Shown here one piece after another: positions 1 through 8,804 of a stretch of DNA of 64,000 nt. Made by a program: the position numbers and the translations under genes. The stretch covers positions 1-64,000 of the forward strand of contig NZMY01000027.1 in the NCBI GenBank assembly GCA_002694745.1, in the 5' to 3' direction. Every line of letters begins with the position of its first letter. Positions within the stretch are counted from its first letter, which is position 1. A model generated the notes under the pieces. It ran no database searches and had not been told where the DNA came from. It saw only the letters and a program-made list of their open reading frames with translations. This stretch comes from Croceicoccus sp. Lineage in GTDB: Bacteria; Pseudomonadota; Alphaproteobacteria; Sphingomonadales; Sphingomonadaceae.

Positions 1-71
1 CCCATTATCGCGTCCTCCTGAAGCAGGATGCTATTGAGTCAGACTTTCGTCGCCTCGGGAATCCCCAAAAT

Positions 72-190
72 GAGTCAGCCTCAGCGCAGGCTGGTATAAT
101 TGCATTTACCTGCATTTTTCAAATTTTAAATAGGGATTTTTTCACGGATTTATCTGAAGAATAGTTGTAATTTAATATATGATGCATAAT
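72..190 (+). promoter_or_regulatory. AT-rich promoter region of mucR
   Basis: A perfect TATAAT hexamer lies at 95-100, with only a weak -35 match (GAGTCA at 72-77). It is followed by a strongly AT-rich stretch (about 100-185) that carries two tandem TGCATTT copies. This contrasts sharply with the GC-rich surroundings. MucR/Ros proteins bind AT-rich DNA and commonly repress their own gene, so this is a plausible autoregulatory promoter. The transcription start and the binding are inferred. Confidence 0.45.
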
Positions 191-263
191 AGGTCGCCTG
201 CCGCCGGTGGCTTTCGGGGTGGCCCACCTGGCGAAGAAGAACCGTATTGAAAGGATAATATTC

Positions 264-692
264 ATGGATAATCCCGCCCCCGACGTGAACGAGACATTGA
301 TTACACTTACGTCGGATATCGTGGCCGCCCACGTCAGCAACAACAACGTGCAGGTTGGCGACGTTCCTTCGCTGATCAGCAATGTCTATGCCGCGCTGGC
401 CGGTCTTGGCGATGCACGCCAGGAACAGGAAGAGCCGCCGGAACCCGCCGTGTCGATCCGCGCTTCGGTCAAGCCCGACTACATCGTCTGCCTTGAAGAC
501 GGCAAGAAGCTGAAGATGCTCAAGCGTCACCTGATGACGCATTACAACATGACCCCCGAGGATTATCGCCAGCGCTGGAACCTTCCCGCCGATTATCCGA
601 TGGTCGCCCCCAACTATGCGGAAAAGCGCCGCGAACTGGCCAAGAAGATCGGTCTGGGACGCAAGCCCGGCGCACGCCGCAAAAAGGCCTGA
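264..692 (+). CDS. mucR: MucR/Ros family zinc-finger transcriptional regulator
   Basis: A 142-residue protein of the alphaproteobacterial MucR/Ros family, global regulators that bind AT-rich promoters and control surface polysaccharide, motility and cell-cycle genes. The N-terminal helical part carries VSNNNV, typical of the oligomerisation region. The C-terminal zinc finger starts at CLEDGKKLKMLKRHL and is followed by THYNMTPEDYR and LPADYPMVAPNYA, all family hallmarks. The ATG at 264 was chosen over an upstream in-frame start at 207 because AAGGA lies at 251-255 and family similarity begins there. It is monocistronic, behind an AT-rich leader. The target genes cannot be read from the sequence. 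Confidence 0.93.
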   Translation: MDNPAPDVNETLITLTSDIVAAHVSNNNVQVGDVPSLISNVYAALAGLGDARQEQEEPPEPAVSIRASVKPDYIVCLEDGKKLKMLKRHLMTHYNMTPEDYRQRWNLPADYPMVAPNYAEKRRELAKKIGLGRKPGARRKKA

Positions 693-731
693 ACTGGCCC
701 TGGGCCAACGGCCCGGCATCCCCTGCGAAAT

Positions 732-773
732 ATCCGGCCTGTCCATATCCCCCATCCCCGAAACAGGCCGGAT
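732..773. terminator. Perfect 11-bp inverted repeat between mucR and fur
   Basis: ATCCGGCCTGT at 732-742 and its exact complement at 763-773 flank a 20-base C-rich loop. It sits 40 bases after the mucR stop and 110 bases before fur. There is no T-run, so it is either a weak or factor-dependent terminator or an operator for fur. Confidence 0.4.
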
Positions 774-883
774 CGCACACACCGGTTCAGGGCGGTTGCG
801 TTGACGCTGACGCGGTCTATGATCGCGGCGAAGCGGCGCAGCCGCCCTTTCCGTTTCAACCTGTTATCCAAGGCTTCAACCCC

Positions 884-1303
884 GTGCCCAACCCGATCGA
901 CATCGAAGCGATCTGCGCCGAACGCGGACTTCGCATCACCGAACAGCGCCGCGTCATTGCCAAGGTGCTGTCCGAAAGCACCGACCATCCCGATGTCGAG
1001 AAACTGCACGAGCGCGCCTCTGCCGTCGATCCGGGCATTTCCATCGCCACGGTCTATCGCACCGTCCGCCTGTTCGAAGAGGCGGGCATCCTCGACCGAC
1101 ACGATTTCGGCGATGGCCGCGCCCGGTACGAAGCGTCTCCCGAAGCGCATCACGATCATCTGATCGATGTCGAAACCGGCAAGGTCGTCGAATTCGTCGA
1201 CCCCGAGCTGGAGGCGTTGCAGCGCCAGATCGCGGAAAAGCTGGGCTTTCGTCTCGTCGATCACCGCATGGAGCTTTACGGCGTCCGCCTCGACCGGGAC
1301 TGA
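884..1303 (+). CDS. fur: Ferric uptake regulator family protein (Fur/Mur)
   Basis: A metal-responsive repressor of 139 residues. It has a winged-helix DNA-binding half (residues 1-80, with the recognition segment ISIATVYRTVRLFEEAGIL) and a metal-sensing dimerisation half beginning at HHDHLI (89-94). Residues H89, H90, D91, H92 and later H127 are the expected ligands. The structural CxxC pairs of gamma-proteobacterial Fur are absent, as in alphaproteobacterial Fur/Mur proteins, which respond to iron or manganese. It starts with GTG at 884; no better ATG is in frame near the family start. It is followed 6 bases later by plsC, so they are probably co-transcribed. Confidence 0.92.
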   Translation: MPNPIDIEAICAERGLRITEQRRVIAKVLSESTDHPDVEKLHERASAVDPGISIATVYRTVRLFEEAGILDRHDFGDGRARYEASPEAHHDHLIDVETGKVVEFVDPELEALQRQIAEKLGFRLVDHRMELYGVRLDRD

Positions 1304-1309
1304 TCGCCG

Positions 1310-2059
1310 GTGACCAAAGACGGCTGGGGCTGGCGCGCGCCGGTCAGGCTGGCGGCCATGGCCATCTGGCTGGCCGCCTGCGTCACCGCCTATTACCTGC
1401 TGGCCCTGCTGCCGGGGCGCAATCCGGTGCCGCCGGTGTTCCTGGCGGGTCTGGCCTTCATCGCCGGGGTCGACATCCGCATCGAGGGAACCGCGCCCCG
1501 CCGCGCGATGCTGCTCGCCAATCATGTCAGCTGGATCGACATCCCGGCGCTGGCGGCGACCGCGCGTTCCGCCTTTGTCGCGCATGACGGGCTGCAGGGT
1601 CATCCCGTGCTGCGCAGATTGTGCGAGATGAACGACACCGTGTTCATCGCCCGTTCCCAAAGGCACACGGTATCGCGGCAGGTCGACCAGATCCGCGCCG
1701 CGATCGACGAATGCGACGTGCTGACCCTGTTTCCCGAAGGCACCACCGGACCCGGCACCGCCCTGCTGCCGATCAAGAGCAGCCTGCTGTCCGCCATCGA
1801 CCCGCCGCCGCCCGACGTGCCGGTGGTCCCCGTGCTGCTCCATTACGCGCAGGCCGCCGACATCGCATGGGTGGGCGACGAGCCGGGCGTGGACAATTTC
1901 CTGCAGATATTGCGCCGCGCCCGCCCCGTCGAACTGACGGTGCATTTCCTCCGCCCGCTGGAGGGCGAGGAACTGGCCGGACGCAAGGCGATGGCGGCCG
2001 CGGTGGAGCAGCGGCTGGCGGCAGCCTTGGGACTCGCAAACAAGGCGACAAAGGCGTAA
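1310..2059 (+). CDS. plsC: 1-acyl-sn-glycerol-3-phosphate acyltransferase (PlsC family)
   Basis: An inner-membrane acyltransferase that adds the second acyl chain to lysophosphatidate, making phosphatidate for phospholipid synthesis. The 249-residue protein has an N-terminal hydrophobic segment (about 10-50) and the acyltransferase motifs NHVSWID (HX4D catalytic box) and FPEGTT (substrate binding). It uses a GTG start at 1310, 6 bases after the fur stop, and ends 11 bases before miaB, so fur-plsC-miaB look like one transcript. An ornithine- or lyso-lipid acyltransferase of the same superfamily cannot be excluded. Confidence 0.9.
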   Translation: MTKDGWGWRAPVRLAAMAIWLAACVTAYYLLALLPGRNPVPPVFLAGLAFIAGVDIRIEGTAPRRAMLLANHVSWIDIPALAATARSAFVAHDGLQGHPVLRRLCEMNDTVFIARSQRHTVSRQVDQIRAAIDECDVLTLFPEGTTGPGTALLPIKSSLLSAIDPPPPDVPVVPVLLHYAQAADIAWVGDEPGVDNFLQILRRARPVELTVHFLRPLEGEELAGRKAMAAAVEQRLAAALGLANKATKA

Positions 2060-2070
2060 GGGCGCGCCCC

Positions 2071-3405
2071 ATGACTTCCCTTTCCGAACCCAAGACCTAT
2101 CGCATCAAAAGCTTTGGCTGCCAGATGAACGTCTATGATGGCGAGCGCATGGCCGAATTGCTGGGCGCGCAGGGCATGTCCGCTGCCCCCGAAGGCGGCG
2201 ATGCCGACCTTGTCGTGCTGAACACCTGCCACATTCGCGAAAAGGCGGCGGAGAAGGTCTATTCCGACATCGGCCGCTTGCGGCGCGAGGATGGCTCCGC
2301 CCCGCTGATCGCGGTCGCGGGCTGCGTCGCGCAGGCCGAGGGCGAGGAGATCATGGCGCGAAGCCCCGACGTGAAGATGGTCGTCGGCCCGCAGGCCTAT
2401 CACCGCCTGCCCGGCATGATCGAAAAGGCCCGCCGCGGCGAGCGCGTGACCGACACCGACATGCCCGCCAACGCCAAATTCGGCGCGCTGCCGGGCCGCA
2501 CAAAGCGCGCCCCTTCGGCGTTCCTGACCGTGCAGGAAGGCTGCGACAAGTTCTGCACCTATTGCGTGGTGCCCTATACGCGCGGCGCGGAGACCAGCCG
2601 GCCCTTTGTCGATCTGGTCGAGGAAGCAAAGCGGCTGGTGGATGCTGGCGCGCGCGAGATCACGCTGCTGGGCCAGAACGTCAATGCGTGGGACGGCGAG
2701 GACGACAAGGGCCGTGCTGTCGGGCTTGACGGGCTGATCCGCGCTTTGGCCGCGCTGCCGGATTTGCAGCGCATCCGCTATACCACCAGCCATCCGAACG
2801 ACATGAGCGACGCGCTGATCGCCGCGCATGGCGAGATCGACAAGCTGATGCCCTATCTCCATCTGCCGGTGCAGTCGGGCAGCAATCGCGTGCTGGCCGC
2901 CATGAACCGCAGCCACAGCGCGGAAAGCTATGTCGAACTGATCGAACGGTTCCGCAGCGCGCGGCCCGATATCGCGATCAGCGGCGATTTCATCGTCGGC
3001 TTTCCCGGCGAAACCGATGCGGAGTTCGAGGATACGCTGAAGATGGTCGATACCATCCGCTATGCCGCCGCGTTCAGCTTCAAATATTCGCCGCGCCCCG
3101 GCACCCCTGCCGCGACCATGGAAAACCAGATCGCCAAGGAAGTGATGGACGAGCGGCTACAGCGGCTTCAGGCAGCGCTGCAGCGCGACAGCCTGTCCTT
3201 CAACCAGAGTTCGGTCGGCAAGACTTGCGAGGTTCTGGTCGAGCGCAAGGGCCGCAAGCCGGGCCAGTGGCTGGGCAAGACCCCGTGGCTGCAATCGGCA
3301 TGGTTCGCATCCGATCCGGACAGGGCCAATGCCGCGATCGGCGATCTGGTAAAGGTCGAACTGCTGGCCGCCGGACCCAATTCGCTGGAAGCGCGGGTCC
3401 TCTAG
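2071..3405 (+). CDS. miaB: tRNA-2-methylthio-N6-dimethylallyladenosine synthase MiaB
   Basis: A radical-SAM methylthiotransferase that converts i6A37 to ms2i6A37 in tRNAs reading UNN codons. The 444 residues comprise an N-terminal UPF0004 domain with cluster cysteines C17, C53 and C85, a radical-SAM core with C158-x3-C162-x2-C165, and a C-terminal TRAM domain (about 380-440). The motif FGCQMN and the domain order fit MiaB better than RimO. The ATG at 2071 was chosen over the long in-frame upstream extension because family similarity begins at KTYRIKSFGCQMN. The 3' end overlaps the convergent lipoprotein gene by 4 bases. Confidence 0.96.
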   Translation: MTSLSEPKTYRIKSFGCQMNVYDGERMAELLGAQGMSAAPEGGDADLVVLNTCHIREKAAEKVYSDIGRLRREDGSAPLIAVAGCVAQAEGEEIMARSPDVKMVVGPQAYHRLPGMIEKARRGERVTDTDMPANAKFGALPGRTKRAPSAFLTVQEGCDKFCTYCVVPYTRGAETSRPFVDLVEEAKRLVDAGAREITLLGQNVNAWDGEDDKGRAVGLDGLIRALAALPDLQRIRYTTSHPNDMSDALIAAHGEIDKLMPYLHLPVQSGSNRVLAAMNRSHSAESYVELIERFRSARPDIAISGDFIVGFPGETDAEFEDTLKMVDTIRYAAAFSFKYSPRPGTPAATMENQIAKEVMDERLQRLQAALQRDSLSFNQSSVGKTCEVLVERKGRKPGQWLGKTPWLQSAWFASDPDRANAAIGDLVKVELLAAGPNSLEARVL

Positions 3406-3989
3406 TCGCCGCCGGTGTCGAGGGGGCGCATGGAATCCCATGCGTCCTCGGCAATCAGGATCTCGCCCATCGGGCCCTGCGCCACCTCGTCCTCTATCGT
3501 CGCGGGCGGCACGGTGGGGTTCGACGGATAGGCGTTTCCGTCGAAGCGCATTACGGCATGGCCGCTCTCACCCCCGCCGCCGCCGATGCGGACACCGATG
3601 TCGCGCCAGCCCTCGCTGCTGCTATCGAGCACGGTGACCGGCAGGTTCGAGACGCTGGCATCCATGCGCACCGCAAAACCGTCGCCTTCGGGCTGCAGCA
3701 CCAGCGTGTTGCATCCGCCCGTTCCGCACAGCATCGGCCCGCTGACATAGGCGACGATCTCGTCCACGCCGTCGCCGTTCAGATCGACCGGCGCGGTGGC
3801 GACCGAAACCTCGCCGTCTCCGGCAAAGCGCTGCGCGAGAAAGGCATCGACCTGTGCGGTGTCCGGCGCTGCAGCTTCGGCCACATCCGCCGTATCCGCA
3901 GGCGCGGCGCTATCGTCGGCGGGCGGCGATCCGCAAGCGGCTACGCCCAGCAGCAGAAGGGCGGCGAAGGGGGCAGTGTTCATACGCAT
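3402..3989 (-). CDS. Putative lipoprotein with FG-GAP-like segment
   Basis: About 195 residues with a lipoprotein signal peptide ending in the lipobox GVAAC. A low-complexity Ala/Asp linker follows, then a compact domain containing DLNGDGVDEIVAYVSG, resembling a calcium-binding FG-GAP/EF-type loop, and a CGTGGC motif that probably forms a disulfide. The start is ambiguous, with four in-frame ATGs between 4001 and 3983. I prefer 3989 because GGAG lies 6 bases upstream. It is divergent from the META-domain lipoprotein gene and convergent with miaB. The function is unknown; it is predicted to sit in the periplasm, anchored to a membrane. Confidence 0.75.
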   Translation of the reverse strand: MRMNTAPFAALLLLGVAACGSPPADDSAAPADTADVAEAAAPDTAQVDAFLAQRFAGDGEVSVATAPVDLNGDGVDEIVAYVSGPMLCGTGGCNTLVLQPEGDGFAVRMDASVSNLPVTVLDSSSEGWRDIGVRIGGGGGESGHAVMRFDGNAYPSNPTVPPATIEDEVAQGPMGEILIAEDAWDSMRPLDTGGD

Positions 3990-4084
3990 GAGCATCTCCA
4001 TGGCGCTTGCGGCGCGAAAGCCGACATGCGAACGAGCATGCCGAAGGAGTAACCGCCCTGCAACGCCGACGTCATTTCCGCCGC

Positions 4085-5041
4085 ATGGTGCTGAATAGAG
4101 CCGCTTTCGCCGTGCCGGTCATGCTGCTGGCAAGCGGCTGCGATGCCGCGCCCGAACGCGATCCCGCCGCCGAACCGCTTCCCCTGACCGCGCCCGCCGA
4201 CGCAGAGGAGATGTCCGATACGCCGCCCAACCCTGACGGGTTGCAGCTTGCCCCCGGCTTTGCGCCCCTGCCATTCGGCCTGGCGGGCACGGGCTGGCTG
4301 GTTACCGCGGTCGACGGCGTGCCGACCGCCGATCTGCAGGACGACGTGGCCACCGTGCATTTCGGCCAGTCCTATCTGCGCTGGCTGGGCTGCGACCAGA
4401 TGGAGGCGCTTTACATCCCTCTCACCCGCAGCTTTGCGCTGGGACAGGTGGAGCGCAAGACCAGCACTTGCGGCGACAGCAAGGTGGATGCGGCGCTCGC
4501 CTCTGTGCTGGCGGACAAGCCGCTGATCGGACGTAACCGCGAGGGCAAGATCATGCTGGCGGGCCGGGACCACAATCTCACGCTCAGCCAGATCGACAGC
4601 GGGCCAAAGGACCCCAAGGCCCCGCCGCTCGACGCAGCGCCGTTCGAGATCATGTCGCCCGGCGCGCCCGATGGCCGCCCGGTCCTGTCGCTGCATGATG
4701 GGCGCTTCGCCATCTGGATGGATTGCCCCGCCGCGATCTCGGGCAGCCTGCGTCTGGTCGAGGGACGGCTGCGCACCGGCAATGTGCAGGTGAAGGAATG
4801 CGAGACGTTCCGCTCTGCCGCACGTCAGGAACTGGCCGATTTCTTCCGCGCCTCACCCGCGGTGGCGCGCGGACGCAGCGGCGAATTGCTGATGAGCGAC
4901 GGCGAAACCGTGATCGCGGCGCGGCAATGCGGGCCGCAGTCCTCTGCCTGCCGCCGTACCGCCGCCGCCATTCACGCGGATGAGGCGGTAGAGAACTCTC
5001 CGGGCGGCGAACAGGGATCGGTGGATATCCCCTTGCGCTGA
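4085..5041 (+). CDS. META-domain (HslJ-like) lipoprotein
   Basis: A 318-residue predicted lipoprotein (lipobox LASGC near residue 19). It carries a META/HslJ-like domain at about 70-180, recognisable from LAGTGWLVTAVDG, a YLRWLGCDQMEA strand, and the tail GKIMLAGRDHNLTLSQ. HslJ-type domains occur in outer-membrane-associated heat-shock and stress proteins. A second, unrecognised domain (about 200-318) has conserved-looking Cys residues. The ATG at 4085 has no clear ribosome binding site. An in-frame CTG at 4058 sits 8 bases after a strong AAGGAG and would give an Arg-rich n-region, so the start is uncertain. It is divergently transcribed from the neighbouring lipoprotein. Confidence 0.78.
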   Translation: MVLNRAAFAVPVMLLASGCDAAPERDPAAEPLPLTAPADAEEMSDTPPNPDGLQLAPGFAPLPFGLAGTGWLVTAVDGVPTADLQDDVATVHFGQSYLRWLGCDQMEALYIPLTRSFALGQVERKTSTCGDSKVDAALASVLADKPLIGRNREGKIMLAGRDHNLTLSQIDSGPKDPKAPPLDAAPFEIMSPGAPDGRPVLSLHDGRFAIWMDCPAAISGSLRLVEGRLRTGNVQVKECETFRSAARQELADFFRASPAVARGRSGELLMSDGETVIAARQCGPQSSACRRTAAAIHADEAVENSPGGEQGSVDIPLR

Positions 5042-5153
5042 TCGCGGCGCGGCTTGCCTAAGGGCGCGGCGATCCTATCTTGAACCTTGCAACAGGCCGG
5101 TTTTCGTCGCAGTCCGAGTCGGGCCCGGCCTCCGGTCGTGACAAGGAGCACGA

Positions 5154-6254
5154 GTGAGCCGCAAGAACGCGCGCGTTGCCGCACCCACGGCACCCACGGG
5201 CAACTGGCCCGACCGCACCGGACCGACTGGCGACCGAACGGCGAATGCCGCGACCCGCGCCCGGACCGAGATGGAATTCCCCGATGCCGAGATGCTTGGC
5301 GCCTTGTTCGGGCAATTCGATCGCAATCTCGTACAGATAGAGGACCGCCTCGGCGTCTATATCTCGGCGCGCGGCAATCGCGTGCAGATCGAGGGGAGCG
5401 AGGAAGCCGTCGCCCGCACCCGCGACGTGCTGGCGGGCATGCAGCAGCAGCTTTTGTCAGGCTTCGAACTCGATGCGGGCGCAGTCGATGCGCTGATCGC
5501 GATGAGCAGCGAGCCTACGCTGGACGGAATCGTCACCGGCAAGGACGATAACGGGCTTGGCGGCGGGCTGAACCGCAATGGCCGCCCGCAGATCATGATC
5601 CGCACCCGCAAGAAGACCATCGCCCCGCGTTCCAAGGCGCAGGAAGCCTATATGCAGGCGCTGGTCAGCAACGATGTCATCTTTGCGCTGGGTCCGGCGG
5701 GGACGGGCAAGACCTATCTGGCGGTGGCGCAGGCGGTCGCGCAGTTGATAACCGGCAGCGTGCAGCGCCTGATCCTCTCGCGCCCCGCGGTCGAGGCGGG
5801 CGAGAAGCTGGGCTTTCTGCCCGGCGACATGAAGGACAAGGTCGATCCCTATCTGCGCCCGCTGTATGACGCATTGTTCGACTGCATGCCGCCCGAACAG
5901 GTCGAACGCCGGCTGGCGAGCGGCGAGATCGAGATCGCGCCCATCGCCTTCATGCGCGGCCGCACCCTGGCCGACGCCTTCGTCATTCTGGACGAGGCGC
6001 AGAACACCACGCGCGAGCAGATGAAGATGTTCCTCACCCGGTTCGGCCAGAACAGCCGGATGGTGGTGTGCGGCGACCCCAAGCAGGTCGATATTCCGGG
6101 CGGCGACCGCCATTCGGGGCTGGCCGACGCGGTCGACCGGCTGGAAGGCGTGGACGGTATCGCGGTCAGCCGCTTCACCTCTGCCGATGTCGTGCGGCAT
6201 CCGATCGTGGGGCGTATCGTCGATGCCTATGAGGGATCGGGCGTTGCGGGCTGA
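5154..6254 (+). CDS. phoH: PhoH-like ATPase
   Basis: A 366-residue cytoplasmic P-loop ATPase of the PhoH family, linked to RNA metabolism. An N-terminal KH-like segment (about 40-120) is followed by the PhoH domain with Walker A GPAGTGKT (180-187), Walker B FVILDEAQ (277-284) and the motif GDPKQVDI. The GTG start at 5154 is supported by AAGGAG at 5143-5148. The first 38 residues are a low-complexity Thr/Ala/Arg stretch without family similarity. It is followed 24 bases later by ybeY and then corC, a gene order conserved in many alphaproteobacteria that ties the protein to ribosome and RNA quality control. Confidence 0.95.
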   Translation: MSRKNARVAAPTAPTGNWPDRTGPTGDRTANAATRARTEMEFPDAEMLGALFGQFDRNLVQIEDRLGVYISARGNRVQIEGSEEAVARTRDVLAGMQQQLLSGFELDAGAVDALIAMSSEPTLDGIVTGKDDNGLGGGLNRNGRPQIMIRTRKKTIAPRSKAQEAYMQALVSNDVIFALGPAGTGKTYLAVAQAVAQLITGSVQRLILSRPAVEAGEKLGFLPGDMKDKVDPYLRPLYDALFDCMPPEQVERRLASGEIEIAPIAFMRGRTLADAFVILDEAQNTTREQMKMFLTRFGQNSRMVVCGDPKQVDIPGGDRHSGLADAVDRLEGVDGIAVSRFTSADVVRHPIVGRIVDAYEGSGVAG

Positions 6255-6278
6255 CCGCTGCCGCGCCTGGGGATTCGC

Positions 6279-6782
6279 ATGACCGCACCGACGCTGGAAC
6301 TCGACGTATCGCCCGAATGGGGCGACGATGTGGACTGGGACAAGCTGACCCACCGCGCCGCCGAGGCCATCGGGGCCGAGGCGGCGGAGCTGGCCAATCC
6401 CGACATGCTGGTCAGCGTGGTCTTTGCCGACGATGCCGAGGTTCAGGTGCTCAACCGCCAGTGGCGGGCCAAGGACAAGCCCACGAATGTGCTGAGTTTT
6501 CCGATGCTCTCGCGCGAGGAAGTGCTGCGCGCGAGCGAGATGAAGAACGGCGGCGCGCCCGCCATGCTGGGCGATATCGTGCTGGCGCGCGAGACCTGCA
6601 TGCGCGAGGCGGCGGAAAAATCAGTTGCACTTGCAGTTCATGCAACGCATCTGGTGATTCACGGATTGCTCCATCTCGCCGGTTACGACCACGAGACCGG
6701 GGCAGCCGAGGCCGAGGAGATGGAGGCACTCGAGGTTCGGGCACTCGCCCGGCTCGGGATTGCCGATCCCTATCTTTCGTGA
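6279..6782 (+). CDS. ybeY: Endoribonuclease YbeY
   Basis: A 167-residue single-strand-specific metallo-endoribonuclease involved in 16S rRNA 3'-end maturation and ribosome quality control. The zinc site is the H3 motif HGLLHLAGYDH (H128, H132, H138), preceded by TNVLSFP, both diagnostic. It is cytoplasmic. It lies between phoH and corC with short spacings (24 and 60 bases), indicating one transcript. The length is normal for alphaproteobacterial YbeY. Confidence 0.96.
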   Translation: MTAPTLELDVSPEWGDDVDWDKLTHRAAEAIGAEAAELANPDMLVSVVFADDAEVQVLNRQWRAKDKPTNVLSFPMLSREEVLRASEMKNGGAPAMLGDIVLARETCMREAAEKSVALAVHATHLVIHGLLHLAGYDHETGAAEAEEMEALEVRALARLGIADPYLS

Positions 6783-6842
6783 AACTGGCCGCGCCCGGTC
6801 CCCCACCGGCCGGACATTGGTAAAGGGTTCGAAAGGCCGGTC

Positions 6843-7781
6843 ATGGCCGAAAGCAGTCACAGTACCGACACCGGCTCTGCGGAGCCGGACAGGCGCCTTT
6901 TATGGCACCGAATCCGCGCTTTCTTCGATAGCGGCGACGGCGAGCAATCGCTGCGCGCGCAGATCGAGGAGGCCATCGACGAGCACGAGGAAGAGGAAGG
7001 CCGCGAAGGCCCCGCGCATGAGAACGGCGATCTGTCGCAGATCGAGCGGCAGATGCTGCGCAACCTGCTCCATTTCTCGGAAAAGGACGCCGACGACGTG
7101 TCGATCCCGCGCGGCGAGATCATCGCGATCGACCGCGCGGCAAGCTGGGACACGCTGGTCGCGACCTTTGCCGAGCACGGCCATTCGCGCCTGCCGGTCT
7201 ATTCCGAAACGCTGGACCATGTGATCGGCATGATGCTGATCAAGGACGTGTTCCCCTTTCTGGCCGAAAACCGGGCGCCGCCCAAGGACTGGACGACTTT
7301 GATGCGCCAGCCGCTGTATGTGCCGCAGGCGCGCGGGGCGCTGGACGTGCTGGCCGACATGCGCTCGCGCCGGGTGCATCTGGCCATCGTGGTCGACGAA
7401 TATTCGGGCACCGACGGCGTCATCACCATCGAGGATCTGGTCGAGGAAATCGTCGGCGACATCGAGGACGAGCACGACGACGCGCCGGTCGAACTGCTGG
7501 TGCCGATAGACGAAGGCATGTGGGACGCCGATGCGCGCGTTCAGCTGATCGACGTGGCGCGCCGCGTCGATCCGCAGCTTGCGGTGGTCGAGGAACAGGT
7601 CGACACGCTGGGCGGGCTTGCCTTCGTACTGGCGGAACGCGTGCCCGAAGTGGGCGAGGTGCTGGAACATGCCAGCGGATGGAAGCTGGAAGTGATCGCG
7701 GGCGACGAACGCCATGTCGAACGCATTCGTCTGCATCCGCCGGCGGACGAACCCGCCGCAGACGACGAAAGTGCCGATTGA
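6843..7781 (+). CDS. corC: CBS-domain protein of the CorC/HlyC family
   Basis: A 312-residue cytoplasmic protein with an acidic N-terminal region (40-60), two CBS domains (about 88-140 and 152-208) and a C-terminal CorC_HlyC transporter-associated domain (about 220-305). Family members are linked to magnesium/cobalt efflux and ion homeostasis. It carries no transmembrane segments, so it is the soluble CorC form rather than a full CNNM transporter. Its stop overlaps the LysR start by one base. An apolipoprotein N-acyltransferase gene (lnt) often follows in this block; here a LysR gene occupies that place. Confidence 0.92.
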   Translation: MAESSHSTDTGSAEPDRRLLWHRIRAFFDSGDGEQSLRAQIEEAIDEHEEEEGREGPAHENGDLSQIERQMLRNLLHFSEKDADDVSIPRGEIIAIDRAASWDTLVATFAEHGHSRLPVYSETLDHVIGMMLIKDVFPFLAENRAPPKDWTTLMRQPLYVPQARGALDVLADMRSRRVHLAIVVDEYSGTDGVITIEDLVEEIVGDIEDEHDDAPVELLVPIDEGMWDADARVQLIDVARRVDPQLAVVEEQVDTLGGLAFVLAERVPEVGEVLEHASGWKLEVIAGDERHVERIRLHPPADEPAADDESAD

Positions 7782-8668
7782 TGGCGACACGCCGCCTTCC
7801 CCCCCTCCGCTCGCTGGAGGCGTTCGTCCGTATCGTGCGGCTGGGTTCCGCCAAGGCGGCCGCCGCCGAACTGGCGCTCAGCCCGTCGGCCTTGTCGCGC
7901 CGCGTCACCGCGCTTGAGGATTATACGGGCCGCAAATTGTTCAATCGCGGCCACCAGACCATGAAGCTGACCGAAGAAGGGCAGGCCCTGTTCGACGCGG
8001 TCGCCCCCGCACTGGACGAGCTGGCCGAGCAGGTCGGGCGGCAGATGGCCGACAACAAGATCATGCGCCTGCGGCTCAACGTGCTGCCCCTGTTCGGCGA
8101 ACAGCGGCTGATGCCGCGCCTGCCCGAGTTGCGGCAGCTGTATCCGGCGCTGCACATCGACATCGACAGCTCGCCCAATCCGATGGCACGGCTGGGGGAA
8201 TCGATCGACGCGGCGATCGTGATCGCGGACCAGATCGATCCCAGGCTGCACGCAGTGCGGCTGGACCAGAACAAGGTGCACGCCATCGCCTCGCGCAAGA
8301 CGGTGGACGAGCTGGGCACGGTGCCCGATCCAGCGCGGCTGGAGAAGATGAACTACCTTGTCCATTCGGACATGGATCTCAGTTTCAACGCATGGCGCGC
8401 GGCGGTCGGCATCGACACGCGCAAGGAGCCGCTGGTCGACCATTTCGATTCCGGCGCGCTGATCCTGGAAGGCGCGGCGCAGGGGCTGGGCATCGCGATC
8501 ATGCACGGCGACCACCTTGCCCGCGCGCGCGACGAACGGCTGGCAAGGCTTTTTCCCGAGCTCGAGATCGAGAGCCCCTACAGCTTCTGGTTCGTCTGCC
8601 GCCCCAAGGCGCTGGAAACCCGCCCCGTGCGGATTTTCCATGACTGGCTGCAGAGTGCAAAACTGTAG
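7781..8668 (+). CDS. LysR-type transcriptional regulator (GcvA-like)
   Basis: A 295-residue LysR family regulator. The N-terminal winged helix-turn-helix (about 7-65) contains PPLRSLEAFVRIVRLGSAKAA and LSPSALSRRVTALE, and the periplasmic-binding-like effector domain spans about 95-290. The opening PLRSLEAF resembles the GcvA subgroup. It is translationally coupled to corC through a TGATG overlap, which is unusual because LysR regulators are normally divergent from their target. The effector and targets are unknown. It is followed directly by a cluster of stem-loops. Confidence 0.92.
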   Translation: MATRRLPPLRSLEAFVRIVRLGSAKAAAAELALSPSALSRRVTALEDYTGRKLFNRGHQTMKLTEEGQALFDAVAPALDELAEQVGRQMADNKIMRLRLNVLPLFGEQRLMPRLPELRQLYPALHIDIDSSPNPMARLGESIDAAIVIADQIDPRLHAVRLDQNKVHAIASRKTVDELGTVPDPARLEKMNYLVHSDMDLSFNAWRAAVGIDTRKEPLVDHFDSGALILEGAAQGLGIAIMHGDHLARARDERLARLFPELEIESPYSFWFVCRPKALETRPVRIFHDWLQSAKL

Positions 8669-8671
8669 CCC

Positions 8672-8804
8672 GCGAATTAGGGCGAGCATCGCGAAGCGAG
8701 CGGAGACCTAATTCGCCAGTGGCGAAAGTGCGGCCGGCGGCCGCGCGGGCCATCGGGCCCGCAGCGAGCCGTTCGACGTCACAGCCGCGGCTTTGCCGTG
8801 GCTG
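8672..8804. repeat. Cluster of four stem-loops downstream of the LysR gene
   Basis: Four inverted repeats lie in 133 bases: GCGAATTAGG/CCTAATTCGC (8672-8681 with 8707-8716), GCGGCC/GGCCGC (8730-8735 with 8739-8744), GCGGGCC/GGCCCGC (8745-8751 with 8756-8762) and CAGCCGCGGC/GCCGTGGCTG (8782-8791 with 8795-8804, one wobble). None is followed by a T-run. It could be a REP-like element, a processed 3' end or a structured RNA. Confidence 0.5.

Noticed and set aside
614-1945. Long minus-strand open frame across fur and plsC
   Set aside because: It is the antisense of two well-supported genes and has the Arg/His-rich composition expected of a shadow frame in GC-rich DNA; no family similarity.
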